Source of the DNA: Roseovarius azorensis
GTDB lineage: Bacteria; Pseudomonadota; Alphaproteobacteria; Rhodobacterales; Rhodobacteraceae
DNA length: 64,000 nucleotides
Reading direction: 5' to 3'
Assembly (NCBI RefSeq): GCF_900109455.1
Contig: NZ_FOAG01000003.1
Location: 248,001 to 312,000, forward strand
The notes under the pieces are model-generated. The model saw only the letters and a program-made list of their open reading frames with translations. It was not told the DNA's origin and made no database searches. Below, piece after piece: positions 1 to 8,349 of this stretch. The position numbers and the translations under genes were made by a program. The stretch's first letter is position 1. Each line of letters begins with the position of its first letter.

Positions 1-981
1 GCATATGCGCGCCGGATCGCCGACCGCTACCTCGACCTGACGCTCGCCAACGGCACCACCACCGTCGCCAGCTATTGCACCATCCACCCCGCCAGCGTGG
101 ATGCGTTCTTCGAGGCGGCGCAGGCGCGCGGCCTGCGCGCTGTGGCGGGCAAGACCTGCATGGACCGCAACGCGCCAGAGGGGCTGCGCGACACCGCGCA
201 ATCCGCCTATGACGACAGCAAGACGCTCCTGCGGCGCTGGCATGGCGTGGATCGCCTGTCCTACGCCATCACACCGCGGTTTTCGCCCACCTCGACACCG
301 GATCAGCTCTCGGCTCTGGGCGCGCTCTGGTCCGAGCATCCCGATTGCCTGATGCAGACCCATCTGAGCGAACAGACCGACGAAATTGCCTGGGTCAGAT
401 CGCTCTACCCCGAGGTCCGCGACTATCTCGACACCTACGAGGCGCATGGCCTGCTGGGCGCGCGCGGCCTCTATGGTCACGCCATCCACCTTACGTCCCG
501 CGAACGCGACCGCCTGCGCGAGGTGGGCGCGGCACTGATCCATTGCCCGACCTCCAACACCTTCATCGGCTCGGGCCTTTTCGATCTTGCCGCGCGCATG
601 GCCGAGGGTCAGCGCGTGGGCCTTGCCACCGACACCGGCGGCGGGTCGTCGTTTTCCATGCTGCGCACCATGGCGGCGGCCTATGAGATCGGGCAACTGA
701 CCGGCACGGCGCTGCATCCCGCGCAACTGCTGTGGCTCGCCACCGCCGGTTCGGCGCAGACGCTGCACATGGGCCACCTGATCGGCAATATCGCACCGGG
801 GATGGAGGCCGATCTGGTCGCGCTCGATCTCGCCTCGACCCCCGCAATCGCCCAACGCAGCGCCCGCGCCGGGGACATCTGGGAGGCGCTCTTTCCCACC
901 CTGATGATGGGCGACGACCGCACCATCGCACGGGTCTGGGTGGCGGGCACGGCCTTCTCGCCCTGTCACCCTCGGGCCTGA
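1..981 (+). CDS. guaD: Guanine deaminase, 5' end outside the window
   Basis: Converts guanine to xanthine plus ammonia in purine catabolism (cytosolic, amidohydrolase superfamily). The frame is open from base 1, so the N-terminus with the first metal-binding HxH lies upstream of the window. Visible family features are TTTVASYCTIHP near the window start, the metal/substrate motifs QTHLSEQTDE and YGHAIHL, HCPTSNTFIGSG, and the metal-binding Asp in ATDTGGGSSFSML. The stop codon (979-981) and the last residues are encoded inside a dispersed palindromic repeat, so the extreme C-terminus was probably remodelled by that repeat. It faces the related deaminase at 1086-2423. I am confident of the family; guanine specificity is inferred from overall similarity to GuaD. 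Confidence 0.9.
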   Translation, partial: AYARRIADRYLDLTLANGTTTVASYCTIHPASVDAFFEAAQARGLRAVAGKTCMDRNAPEGLRDTAQSAYDDSKTLLRRWHGVDRLSYAITPRFSPTSTPDQLSALGALWSEHPDCLMQTHLSEQTDEIAWVRSLYPEVRDYLDTYEAHGLLGARGLYGHAIHLTSRERDRLREVGAALIHCPTSNTFIGSGLFDLAARMAEGQRVGLATDTGGGSSFSMLRTMAAAYEIGQLTGTALHPAQLLWLATAGSAQTLHMGHLIGNIAPGMEADLVALDLASTPAIAQRSARAGDIWEALFPTLMMGDDRTIARVWVAGTAFSPCHPRA

Positions 982-1028
982 CCCGAGGATCTCCCGACCG
1001 CGCAGGATCCTCCGGTCAGGCCGGAGGA
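970..1028. repeat. Dispersed palindromic repeat pair (copy A)
   Basis: Two adjacent inverted repeats: CCTCGGG...CCCGAGG (970-988) and TCCTCCGG TCAGG CCGGAGGA (1008-1028). Related units occur at about 11002-11083, 44857-44922 and 49071-49184. They lie between genes, but here the first arm overlaps the guaD stop codon. They resemble REP-like intergenic palindromes common in alphaproteobacteria; a terminator role between these convergent genes is possible, but there is no U-tract. Confidence 0.8.
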
Positions 1029-1085
1029 TGATGCTTGTCGAGCGGGGGGCGGCCCCTCCTCCCGCCTCCACATTCTCATCCGGCG

Positions 1086-2423
1086 TCACACCCCGGCCAG
1101 GGCGCGCGCCAGACGCGCCTGATGGCTGACCACTTCGACCAGATCGACCGTCACCAGATGCCCGTCCCGCACCACCTGCCGCCCCTCGACAAACAGATCA
1201 CGCACCTTCTGCGGTCCCGCCAGCAACAGCGCCGCCGGATCCCAACTGCCCGCGCTCTCGATGCCGGAAACATCCCAAATCGCGATATCAGCCCGTTTTC
1301 CCTGAGAAATCTGGCCGCAGTCGGATCTGCCCAACACTTCCGCACCGCCTCTCGTGGCGATCTCCAGCGCCTCGCGCGCGCTCATCGCACCGGCACCCCG
1401 CGCCACCCGTTGCAGCAGCATCGCCTGCCGCGCCTCGGTCATTAGGTTGCCGGTGTCGTTGCTCGCCGATCCATCGACCCCCAGACCCACCGGCACCCCC
1501 GCATCCCGCATCGCCCGCAGCGGCGCGATTCCTGACCCCAGGCGACAGTTGGAACAGGGACAATGTGCAATTCCCGTTGATGTTTTCGAAAACAATTCAA
1601 TCTCTTGCCGATTCAGCTTGACGCAATGCGCGTGCCAGACATCGGCCCCGGTCCAGCCCAAATCCTCGGCGTATTGACCCGGCCGACAGCCGAAATTGGC
1701 CAGCGACCAGGCAACATCCTCGTCATTCTCGGCCAGATGGGTGTGCAGCATCACCCCCTTGTCCCGCGCCAGAACCGCCGCCTCGCGCATCAGATCGCGG
1801 CTGACCGAGAACGGCGAACAGGGTGCGACTCCAACCCGGCACATCGCGCCATCCCTCGCGTCGTGAAAGGTATCTATCACACGAATACAATCGTTTAGAA
1901 TCGATTTCTCATCTTCAACCATGGTATCGGGCGGCAAGCCTCCTTTGCTTGCGCCAATACTCATCGCGCCGCGCGTCGGATGAAACCGCAGACCGATCTC
2001 CACCGCAGCATGGATCGTATCCTCCAACCTCGATCCATTCGGAAAAATATACAGATGATCAGAGCTTAGCGTGCATCCTGAAAGTGCCAGCTCGGCCAGT
2101 CCCGTCATCGCCGACACCCGCATTTCCTCGGGTCCGAACCGCGCCCATATCGGATAGAGCGTCTTGAGCCAGCCGAACAGCAGCGCATCCTGCCCGCCCG
2201 GCACTGCCCGCGTCAGGCTTTGGTAGAGGTGGTGATGCGTGTTCACCAGGCCCGGCGTCACCACACAGCCCCTCGCCAGCACCAGTTCACCCTGTGTGCT
2301 CAGGCCCCGGCCCACAGCCGCGATCACACCATCGCGGATCAACACATCCGCACCGTGCAACTCGTCACGCGCGTCATTCATGGTCAGCAGATAATCCGCA
2401 TCCCGGATCAGATATTCCGCCAT
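1086..2423 (-). CDS. 8-oxoguanine deaminase-type amidohydrolase (AtzB/TrzN/GuaD superfamily)
   Basis: A 445-residue metal-dependent amidohydrolase. It has the N-terminal metal motif NTHHHLYQSL (about residues 61-70), the second-shell motif HTHLAENDED, HCVKLN, HCPCSNCRLGSG, and the metal Asp in GLGVDGSASND. This architecture is shared by 8-oxoguanine deaminase, hydroxyatrazine hydrolases and related aminohydrolases. Beside guaD, a purine salvage or catabolism role (8-oxoguanine to urate) is the most likely. Full length for the family, with the start at MAEYLIRD. Part of the gene (about 1560-2060) is visibly AT-richer than its flanks. The exact substrate cannot be read from sequence alone. Confidence 0.8.
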   Translation of the reverse strand: MAEYLIRDADYLLTMNDARDELHGADVLIRDGVIAAVGRGLSTQGELVLARGCVVTPGLVNTHHHLYQSLTRAVPGGQDALLFGWLKTLYPIWARFGPEEMRVSAMTGLAELALSGCTLSSDHLYIFPNGSRLEDTIHAAVEIGLRFHPTRGAMSIGASKGGLPPDTMVEDEKSILNDCIRVIDTFHDARDGAMCRVGVAPCSPFSVSRDLMREAAVLARDKGVMLHTHLAENDEDVAWSLANFGCRPGQYAEDLGWTGADVWHAHCVKLNRQEIELFSKTSTGIAHCPCSNCRLGSGIAPLRAMRDAGVPVGLGVDGSASNDTGNLMTEARQAMLLQRVARGAGAMSAREALEIATRGGAEVLGRSDCGQISQGKRADIAIWDVSGIESAGSWDPAALLLAGPQKVRDLFVEGRQVVRDGHLVTVDLVEVVSHQARLARALAGV

Positions 2424-2535
2424 TTCATCTACCCCTGCAAAACCCTCCTCACCGCTTCGGAAGCAGGATCGCGCGACAGAAGAAGGGGGCGAAAACCGCG
2501 CCTGACAGGATGCTACGCCGGATCAGGCTGACTGC

Positions 2536-3327
2536 TCAACCCGCGCGTGATAGTATTTCCAGCGCGGCCTCATGCTGCTGCCGTCCGGCGGCGGCAACCA
2601 CGCGCCCTCCCAGATGAACCGGGCCACCCTGCCAGTCCGTCACGATGCCGCCCGCCGCCTCGATCACCGCGATCGGGGCCTGAATGTCATAGGCGGCCAG
2701 CCCGGCCTCGATCACCAGATCAATCTGTCCCGCCGCGAGCAAGGAATATGCATAACAGTCAAGGCCATATCTGGCAAACTTAACCTTGCGCGCAACCTCT
2801 GCAAAGGCGGCCCCTTCAGACGGGCTGCCGACCTCAGGAAATGTTGTGGACAAGATCGCTTGGTCCAGCGCGCGATCACCCCGAACCGCCAGAACATGCT
2901 CTCCCATCGGCCCCAGAACCCGCGCCCGGCCAAACCCACCCTCGAACCGCTCTCCGATATAGGGCTGGTCAATCAACCCGTAAATCGGCCCGGCCCGGTC
3001 GGAGACCGCAATCAGCACCCCCCATGTCGGCGCCCCCGCCAGAAAGGCGCGCGTGCCGTCAATCGGATCAAGCACCCAGGTCAGGCCGCTGCTGCCCGCC
3101 TTCTGTCCGAATTCCTCTCCCAGAATACCATCCTGCGGGCGGCGCACGGCCAGAACCCCGCGCATGGCGCGTTCGACGGCACGGTCGGCCTCTGTCACCG
3201 GATCAAACGTCCCGTCCGGGCGCTTGTCATCGGCCGTGAGGCCCATGCTCCTGAAAAATGGCAGAACCGCCCCACGCGCGGCATCCGCCAACGCATGAGC
3301 GGTTCTGATGATCTCATTTTGATCCAT
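2536..3327 (-). CDS. hisN: Histidinol-phosphatase, inositol monophosphatase family
   Basis: A 263-residue Mg2+-dependent phosphatase of the IMPase fold. Visible motifs are DPVTEADRAVE, GEEFG, the signature LDPIDGTRAF and the C-terminal YDIQAPIAVIEAAGG. In alphaproteobacteria the histidinol-phosphate phosphatase step of histidine biosynthesis is commonly done by this family (HisN), and the PIDGTRAF variant fits HisN better than SuhB or CysQ. No other his gene is nearby. The start at MDQNEIIRT sits about 55 bp from the stop of the upstream XRE gene, so the two may be co-transcribed. Alternative: a general inositol-1-monophosphatase. Confidence 0.82.
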   Translation of the reverse strand: MDQNEIIRTAHALADAARGAVLPFFRSMGLTADDKRPDGTFDPVTEADRAVERAMRGVLAVRRPQDGILGEEFGQKAGSSGLTWVLDPIDGTRAFLAGAPTWGVLIAVSDRAGPIYGLIDQPYIGERFEGGFGRARVLGPMGEHVLAVRGDRALDQAILSTTFPEVGSPSEGAAFAEVARKVKFARYGLDCYAYSLLAAGQIDLVIEAGLAAYDIQAPIAVIEAAGGIVTDWQGGPVHLGGRVVAAAGRQQHEAALEILSRAG

Positions 3328-3382
3328 AGGCCCGACCTGCTGAACTCGTCAGGTCAGGGCTTATACCGTCAAATCACGGCGC

Positions 3383-3757
3383 TCAAGCAACCTCGCTCAG
3401 CACACGGGCCAGATCGAACAGGCGACGGCGCTGATTCTCGGGTATCGCATAGTAGGAACGAACAAGATCAAGCGCTTCCTTGTCGCCCAGTATATCCGAA
3501 GCCACAGTGCTGGCCTTGTCCCGCGCTTCGCTCGGTTCATGCTCAAGGCCCTCGAAGAAAAAACTGATCTCGACACCGAGAGAATCAGCAATGTCCCAAA
3601 GTCTTGATGCGCTGACGCGATTTGCGCCGGTCTCATATTTTTGAATTTGCTGGAATTTAATCCCGACGCTCTCCGCCAATTGCTGCTGGGTCATTCCCAC
3701 GAGCCAGCGACGATGGCGTATGCGTTTTCCAACGTGCGTATCCACGGGGTGCGCCAT
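3383..3757 (-). CDS. XRE-family helix-turn-helix regulator
   Basis: A 124-residue protein with an N-terminal lambda-repressor-like HTH (about residues 10-65; motifs GKRIRHRRWLVGMTQQQLAE and IQKYETGANRVSASRLWDIA) and a short acidic, helical tail. This form is widespread in Rhodobacterales as a chromosomal, non-phage regulator; its targets are unknown. The local base composition is lower in GC than the neighbours, like the 300 bases upstream. Upstream of hisN on the same strand, but I see no evidence that it controls his genes. Confidence 0.85.
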   Translation of the reverse strand: MAHPVDTHVGKRIRHRRWLVGMTQQQLAESVGIKFQQIQKYETGANRVSASRLWDIADSLGVEISFFFEGLEHEPSEARDKASTVASDILGDKEALDLVRSYYAIPENQRRRLFDLARVLSEVA

Positions 3758-4058
3758 TTAATAATCCTTTATACCAACCCTGAAATCGACAGAAGGACCG
3801 GCATGCGAGCGGGAATTGCCCATAACACACCAAACATTCCGGCAATACGATCTTCAATCTACCAAGATGGTCCGAAAACACAAGGAATTTCGCTATCGGC
3901 GAACGTGCCGAATCCAAGATACATTCAATCTAAACGAGCGACCCAACTTTCTACGGGTCGCCATAGCCTCGCCTCGGCTGGTTTGACAGACTGAATGGAT
4001 TTAGTCTAATTCGATCAACGATTTGATGCAGTAACAACCGGAATCGGCACAGGACAGG
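3758..4058. other. Intergenic region, relatively AT-rich, with a promoter
   Basis: About 300 bases between divergent genes (XRE leftwards, oxidoreductase rightwards). No convincing open frame or RNA structure was seen. It contains the sigma70-like promoter listed separately at 3983-4010. The rest shows no repeat or operator that I can support. Confidence 0.6.
3983..4010 (+). promoter_or_regulatory. Sigma70-type promoter for the oxidoreductase gene
   Basis: A perfect -35 hexamer TTGACA (3983-3988), 16 bp spacer and -10 TCTAAT (4005-4010), ending 49 bases before the ATG at 4059. Only pattern matching supports it. Confidence 0.6.
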
Positions 4059-5021
4059 ATGCGCGCCTTCCAAATCAGCTCTCATGCGGTTGGTCCCGCA
4101 CTTTGCGACATCCCGCAGCCGGTGCCGGGCGCAGGCGAACTGCGCCTGAAAATCCGCGCATGCGGTTTGAACTTTGCCGATCTGCTCATGATCAAAGGCG
4201 AGTATCAGGACACGCCGGAACCACCCTTCACCCTCGGGATGGAGGTCGCCGGAGAGGTGGACATCCTCGGACCGGACACGCACGGCCCTGCCCCCGGCAC
4301 GCGGGTTGCGGTTTTCGGCGGTCAGGGCGGGCTGGCCGAATACGGGTGCTTTGCGTCCGAGCGCGTCGTCGTTCTGCCTGACGGGATGCGCTTCGAGGAT
4401 GCCGCAGCGTTTCAGATCGCCTATGGCACCAGCCATGTGGCGCTGGATCACAAGGCCCGGCTACAACCCGGAGAAACCCTGCTCGTGCTCGGGGCCGCCG
4501 GAGGCGTTGGCCTGACGGCGGTCGAGATCGGCAAGCTGATGGGCGCGCGGGTGATCGCCTGCGCACGCGGCGCGGACAAGCTGGAGGTGGCGCGACAGGC
4601 CGGCGCCGACGACCTGATCGACGCCGAGACCGACGATATCCGCGCCGCATGCCGCGCTCTTGGAGGGGTGGACGTGGTCTATGATCCGGTGGGCGGCGAT
4701 CAGTTCAGGGCCGCCTTTCGCGCCTGCAATCCCGAGGCGCGGATCCTGACCATCGGCTTTGCCAGCGGCGAGGTGCCACAGATCCCCGCCAATCATCTCT
4801 TGGTCAAGAACCTCTCGGTCATGGGTCTGTACTGGGGCGGATACCTGAAATTCCGCCCCGAGGTCGTGACCGGCAGCCTGCAAACCCTCTTTGGCTGGTA
4901 TGAAACGGGCCGGATCAAACCCCATATCAGCCATGTTCTGCCGCTCGATCAGGCCGCAGAGGCGCTGGAGTTGCTGCGCAGCCGCCAATCGACCGGCAAG
5001 GTCGTGGTCACGCCGACCTGA
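4059..5021 (+). CDS. NADPH:quinone oxidoreductase family protein (zinc-less MDR)
   Basis: A 320-residue medium-chain dehydrogenase/reductase. It has an N-terminal GroES-like domain (motif GLNFADLLMIKGEY with PPFTLGMEVAGEV) and a Rossmann domain with the nucleotide loop VLGAAGGVGLTAVEI near residues 147-161. The catalytic/structural zinc Cys residues of alcohol dehydrogenases are absent, as in quinone oxidoreductases and related enoyl reductases. It probably reduces quinones or other electrophiles with NADPH in the cytosol. Its 3' end overlaps the convergent LysR gene by 14 bp. Substrate unknown. Confidence 0.85.
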   Translation: MRAFQISSHAVGPALCDIPQPVPGAGELRLKIRACGLNFADLLMIKGEYQDTPEPPFTLGMEVAGEVDILGPDTHGPAPGTRVAVFGGQGGLAEYGCFASERVVVLPDGMRFEDAAAFQIAYGTSHVALDHKARLQPGETLLVLGAAGGVGLTAVEIGKLMGARVIACARGADKLEVARQAGADDLIDAETDDIRAACRALGGVDVVYDPVGGDQFRAAFRACNPEARILTIGFASGEVPQIPANHLLVKNLSVMGLYWGGYLKFRPEVVTGSLQTLFGWYETGRIKPHISHVLPLDQAAEALELLRSRQSTGKVVVTPT

Positions 5022-5883
5022 GCAAGGCCGGTGATTTTTGCGCGCCATAACCCTGACGCAGCATCGCAGCCAGACTATCCAGCAACTCGTCGCGCCCGGC
5101 ACGGGTATAGAGGTTGATCTTCTGCACGCCTAGATCAGGCAACGCGCTACCCGGATTGATCGCCTCCTGGTGCGGCGGGATGCTGTCCTCGAGCAGGGCG
5201 CAGACCACGAGATCGGCGCTGACCAGCGCCTCGACCGCACGGTCATCCTCTGAATCCACGGCCATTTCCCATTCAATTCCCGCCGCTTCGAGTTTCCGCA
5301 GCACAATGGGACGAAAGATGCACTGGCGACAGAACGCCAGACGCAAAGGGCGCCGTTTCCACGCGACCCCGCCCTGCGCCCCGGTCCAGCGCAGCGGCAT
5401 CTGGGTCAGCGTCTCGCCGCCGGGGCTCACGCCTTCTTCGGTGGTCAGGATCAGATCAACCTCACCCTTGCTCAGTGCCTCGTGCAGCTTGATCGTGCTG
5501 GACGAGCGCAGATGGACATTGACCCGGGGATAGGCGGCGTTGAAGAGCTTGAGAACGCGCGGCACGACCGGATAAACGATGTCATGTGGCACGCCAAGGC
5601 GCAGTTCGCCTTCAAAGACCTCTTCCGTCAGGCGGCCCACCACCTCGTCATTCAACGCCAGGATACGTCGCGCATAGCCGACCAGCTGTTCACCCGAAGC
5701 AGTCAGGGACACCCGCCGGTTTCCACGATCAAGCAGGGTCAGCCCTAGCATCTCTTCCAGCCGCTTGACCTGCATCGACACCGCCGATTGCGTCAGGTTC
5801 AGCGCCGAGGCTGCCCGCGTCACGCCACCATGGTCGGTGACCGCCACCAGCGAGCGCAGCGTGGTGATATCAAGATTTCGCAT
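5008..5883 (-). CDS. LysR-family transcriptional regulator
   Basis: A 291-residue protein with an N-terminal winged HTH (about residues 4-63: LRSLVAVTDHGGVTRAASAL, TQSAVSMQVKRLEEMLG) followed by a periplasmic-binding-like effector domain. The effector domain contains several Cys (CRQCIF, VVCALLED), which could but need not indicate redox sensing. It is divergent from the DUF1127 gene at 6008, and a long dyad lies in the shared intergenic space (see 5921-5966), arguing for autoregulation and control of the neighbour. Effector unknown. Confidence 0.9.
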   Translation of the reverse strand: MRNLDITTLRSLVAVTDHGGVTRAASALNLTQSAVSMQVKRLEEMLGLTLLDRGNRRVSLTASGEQLVGYARRILALNDEVVGRLTEEVFEGELRLGVPHDIVYPVVPRVLKLFNAAYPRVNVHLRSSSTIKLHEALSKGEVDLILTTEEGVSPGGETLTQMPLRWTGAQGGVAWKRRPLRLAFCRQCIFRPIVLRKLEAAGIEWEMAVDSEDDRAVEALVSADLVVCALLEDSIPPHQEAINPGSALPDLGVQKINLYTRAGRDELLDSLAAMLRQGYGAQKSPALLRSA

Positions 5884-5920
5884 TCATCACGTTCCTTGAT
5901 GATGAGACTGTCAAACATTC

Positions 5921-5966
5921 ATTTCAAATATTGATGCAACTCTGGCAAAAAATCAACATCTGAAAT
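5921..5966. promoter_or_regulatory. 46-bp interrupted dyad, probable LysR operator
   Basis: Left half ATTTCA (5921-5926) plus TTGAT (5931-5935); right half ATCAA (5952-5956) plus TGAAAT (5961-5966). Both pairs are perfect inverted repeats sharing one centre at 5943.5. It lies between the divergent LysR gene and the DUF1127 gene, the usual place for a LysR-type regulator binding site. Confidence 0.6.
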
Positions 5967-6007
5967 GAAAACCATCGAAACCATCACATTTGGAAAAGGA
6001 AAAGGCC

Positions 6008-6217
6008 ATGACCGTTCACAGCCGCACCAACACCCTGTTGCGCCCCGTGATCCGCCCCGTCGCCAGCCTGCGCGAAATGCTCGCCGTACGGCGGCAGCGC
6101 CTGACATTGAGGGAACTCGACGACCGGGCCCTTGCCGATATCGGACTGACCCGTCAGGCGGCCCTGACCGAGGCCAGACGCCCATTCTGGGACCTGCCCG
6201 CCTGCATTTCCCGGTGA
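6008..6217 (+). CDS. DUF1127 small protein
   Basis: A 69-residue basic protein with the DUF1127 signature LTLRELDDRALADIGLTRQA in its second half. ATG 6008 is preferred because GGAAAAGG precedes it; a TTG at 5990 in frame is less likely. DUF1127 proteins are short, Arg-rich, often stress-induced and some bind RNA; the role of this copy is unknown. Divergent from the LysR regulator, which may control it. It is one of four DUF1127 genes in this window. Confidence 0.85.
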   Translation: MTVHSRTNTLLRPVIRPVASLREMLAVRRQRLTLRELDDRALADIGLTRQAALTEARRPFWDLPACISR

Positions 6218-6352
6218 TCCACCGGCAAAGCGGTCGCGCGTGCCGGAAAGCATTGGTAAAACTGTCGGAAAAGCTTGAAAAACCTGCGAACCTTGCCGAT
6301 ATTACTCCAAAGCCCCGACACGGGGGCCGCCATTCACATATCGGAGGATTAC

Positions 6353-7132
6353 ATGGCAGAGTTAAACACGATCCGGACGGCGACGGGCACACGCACCGCC
6401 CAGATTGACGCTGGCCTGCGCGCGCACATGAACAAGGTCTACGGCACGATGTCCGTGGGCATGATCATCACGGCGCTTGCGGCTTGGGCGATTGCGGGAC
6501 TCGCCGTTACAACCGATCCGTCGGCCGCCGCCGCGCAACTGCCCAATGGCAAGCTGCTCTCGGGGCTTGGTGCCGCAATATATCTCTCGCCGCTGCGGTG
6601 GGTGGTGATGCTGGCCCCGCTGGCGTTCATTCTCTTCGGCTGGGGCACATTGCTGCGCCGTGGGTCTGCGGCGGCTGTGCAGCTTGGCTTCTTCGCCTTT
6701 GCAGCGCTGATCGGTATTTCGCTCAGTTCGATCTTTCTGGTCTTCACCAGCTTCTCGATCGTCCAGACATTTCTGGTGACGGCAATCGCCTTTGCCGGCC
6801 TGTCGCTCTATGGCTACACCACGAAAAAGGACATCTCGGGCTGGGGCAGTTTCCTGATCATGGGTGTGATCGGGCTGCTGGTTGCGATGGTCATCAACAT
6901 GTTCCTCGGCTCGCCGGTCATGATGCTTGCAATCTCGGCGATTGGCGTTCTGATCTTTGCGGGCCTCACCGCCTTCTACACGCAGGAGATCAAGAACACC
7001 TACGTGGCGCACGCCGCTCATGGCGATCAGGACTGGCTGGACAAGGCGGCATATGACGGCGCGCTCAGCCTCTACATCAGCTTCCTCAACATGTTCCAGT
7101 TCCTGCTGATGTTCATGGGACAACAGGAATAG
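6353..7132 (+). CDS. Bax inhibitor-1 / YccA family membrane protein
   Basis: A 259-residue inner membrane protein with about seven hydrophobic segments, beginning after a soluble N-terminal 45 residues. The family motif region INMFLGSPVMMLAISAIGVL and the C-terminal YDGALSLYISFLNMFQFLL are typical of the BI-1/YccA (UPF0005) family, whose eukaryotic members leak Ca2+ and whose bacterial members modulate membrane protease activity. ATG 6353 is chosen because GGAGG lies 7 bases upstream. Followed by a strong hairpin terminator at 7159-7187. Confidence 0.9.
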   Translation: MAELNTIRTATGTRTAQIDAGLRAHMNKVYGTMSVGMIITALAAWAIAGLAVTTDPSAAAAQLPNGKLLSGLGAAIYLSPLRWVVMLAPLAFILFGWGTLLRRGSAAAVQLGFFAFAALIGISLSSIFLVFTSFSIVQTFLVTAIAFAGLSLYGYTTKKDISGWGSFLIMGVIGLLVAMVINMFLGSPVMMLAISAIGVLIFAGLTAFYTQEIKNTYVAHAAHGDQDWLDKAAYDGALSLYISFLNMFQFLLMFMGQQE

Positions 7133-7158
7133 ACAGAGGCAACCACCTCTTGTCCTGA

Positions 7159-7187
7159 AGGGCCGGTCATCGCGACCGGCCCTTTTC
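7159..7187 (+). terminator. Rho-independent terminator of the BI-1 gene
   Basis: Stem GGGCCGGTC (7161-7169) with GACCGGCCC (7175-7183), 5-base loop, followed by TTTT and a pyrimidine-rich run. Confidence 0.85.
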
Positions 7188-7209
7188 CTTTCCGCCCTCC
7201 GGCATCGCC

Positions 7210-7244
7210 AAAAGAAAAGGCCGCGCCCGGGCGGCACGGCCTTT
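7210..7244 (-). terminator. Rho-independent terminator of rpmG
   Basis: Read on the minus strand, stem AAAGGCCG / CGGCCTTT (arms at 7237-7244 and 7216-7223) followed by a T-rich run (7210-7218). Lies 24 bases beyond the rpmG stop. Confidence 0.8.
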
Positions 7245-7267
7245 GAAATCCGGTCAGTCAGGCGATC

Positions 7268-7435
7268 TTACTTGATCTTGCCTTCCTTGTATTCGACATG
7301 CTTGCGCACCACCGGGTCATATTTGCGGATCGTCATCTTTTCGGTCATCGTGCGCGCGTTCTTCTTGGTCACGTAGAAATGGCCCGTGCCCGCGGTCGAG
7401 TTTAGACGGATCTTGATGGTCGTCGGCTTCGCCAT
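7268..7435 (-). CDS. rpmG: 50S ribosomal protein L33
   Basis: A 55-residue protein beginning [16 protein letters not shown] and containing [11 protein letters not shown] and [14 protein letters not shown], the standard Cys-free L33 of proteobacteria; this form lacks the zinc-binding CxxC pairs. The start at 7435 is fixed by a GGAGAAC Shine-Dalgarno and by the family length; an upstream extension in frame is not coding. Structural protein of the large ribosomal subunit near the E site. Monocistronic, with its own terminator. Confidence 0.97.
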   Translation of the reverse strand: MAKPTTIKIRLNSTAGTGHFYVTKKNARTMTEKMTIRKYDPVVRKHVEYKEGKIK

Positions 7436-7561
7436 TGTTGTTCTCCTGCGCCGGGCGATCATCTCACCCGTGAATATCTCATGAAGCCTGCCTTTTACTG
7501 ACGCACGCGCCCGAGTCAACCGCGATTGTCACCCCCGGCAGGAATTCGTGACCCGCAACCC

Positions 7562-8185
7562 TCAGTTCTGCGACACGCGCGTGGGCTGACGGTAAAAATG
7601 ATGAACCCCGATCGTCGCCGTGCGCGGGAAATGCCGCGCCCATCGCGGACTGACCGCGCGGGTGTGATAATGCGTGGCCCCGCTGGTCAGACGGCGCGGG
7701 GCGCCATCGACCATCAACCTGGCCACCTTGCCCACCTGGCGAAACGCCTCTTTCTCGTGAATCGTGTCGGGGTGCCCGTCGCAGGTATAGGTGAACTGGC
7801 ACTGATACTTGCGGCCCGTGCCCTGATGAATCACACCGCAGACCGTATCGGGATAGGACGGATCGTCGACCCGGTTCAGGATCACCTCGGCCACGGCGAA
7901 CTGACCTTTCACACTCTCGCCCCGCGCCTCGAAGTACAAGGCCTCGGCCAGACAGCGCCATTCCGGCCCGCCCCTGGCCGCATCCTGCTGTTCCAGCCAG
8001 TCACGGGAATAATCTATCCGTGACTCTGTCTGTATCTCTGGCCGGGTCAGATAGCCTGCCATCCGGTCCCCCGAAAGCGAGCGCAACGCGCGCGTCTCCT
8101 GATCCATCAGATTGTCCACCGGCGCATCAGCCAATAGCGGCCCTGCCAGCACCGCGAATGTCGCGGCCAGTGCATTCCGTTTCAT
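7562..8185 (-). CDS. SleB-type cell wall hydrolase, secreted
   Basis: A 207-residue protein. Residues 1-19 (MKRNALAATFAVLAGPLLA) look like a signal peptide; the start at 8185 rather than the longer in-frame 8212 is chosen for this reason. The catalytic domain (about residues 70-190) has the Hydrolase_2/SleB motif CLAEALYFEARGE with the presumed catalytic Glu, then AVAEVILNRV and the C-terminal THYHT. Family members cleave peptidoglycan glycan strands; in Rhodobacteraceae they are periplasmic remodelling enzymes unrelated to sporulation. Confidence 0.87.
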   Translation of the reverse strand: MKRNALAATFAVLAGPLLADAPVDNLMDQETRALRSLSGDRMAGYLTRPEIQTESRIDYSRDWLEQQDAARGGPEWRCLAEALYFEARGESVKGQFAVAEVILNRVDDPSYPDTVCGVIHQGTGRKYQCQFTYTCDGHPDTIHEKEAFRQVGKVARLMVDGAPRRLTSGATHYHTRAVSPRWARHFPRTATIGVHHFYRQPTRVSQN

Positions 8186-8349
8186 GCGTGATCTCCCACC
8201 GTGTCGGGGCATCCGCCCCTTCGCACCGCGTGGGCCTAGTCAAAATGGTGCCTTGCGTCCAGCCCACGGACCGGCGGTAAATTGCCGACAGAAATTTTCC
8301 GTCGCAGAACACCCGCTTGACGCATCTTATCTTGCGCAAAAGCGCAATT

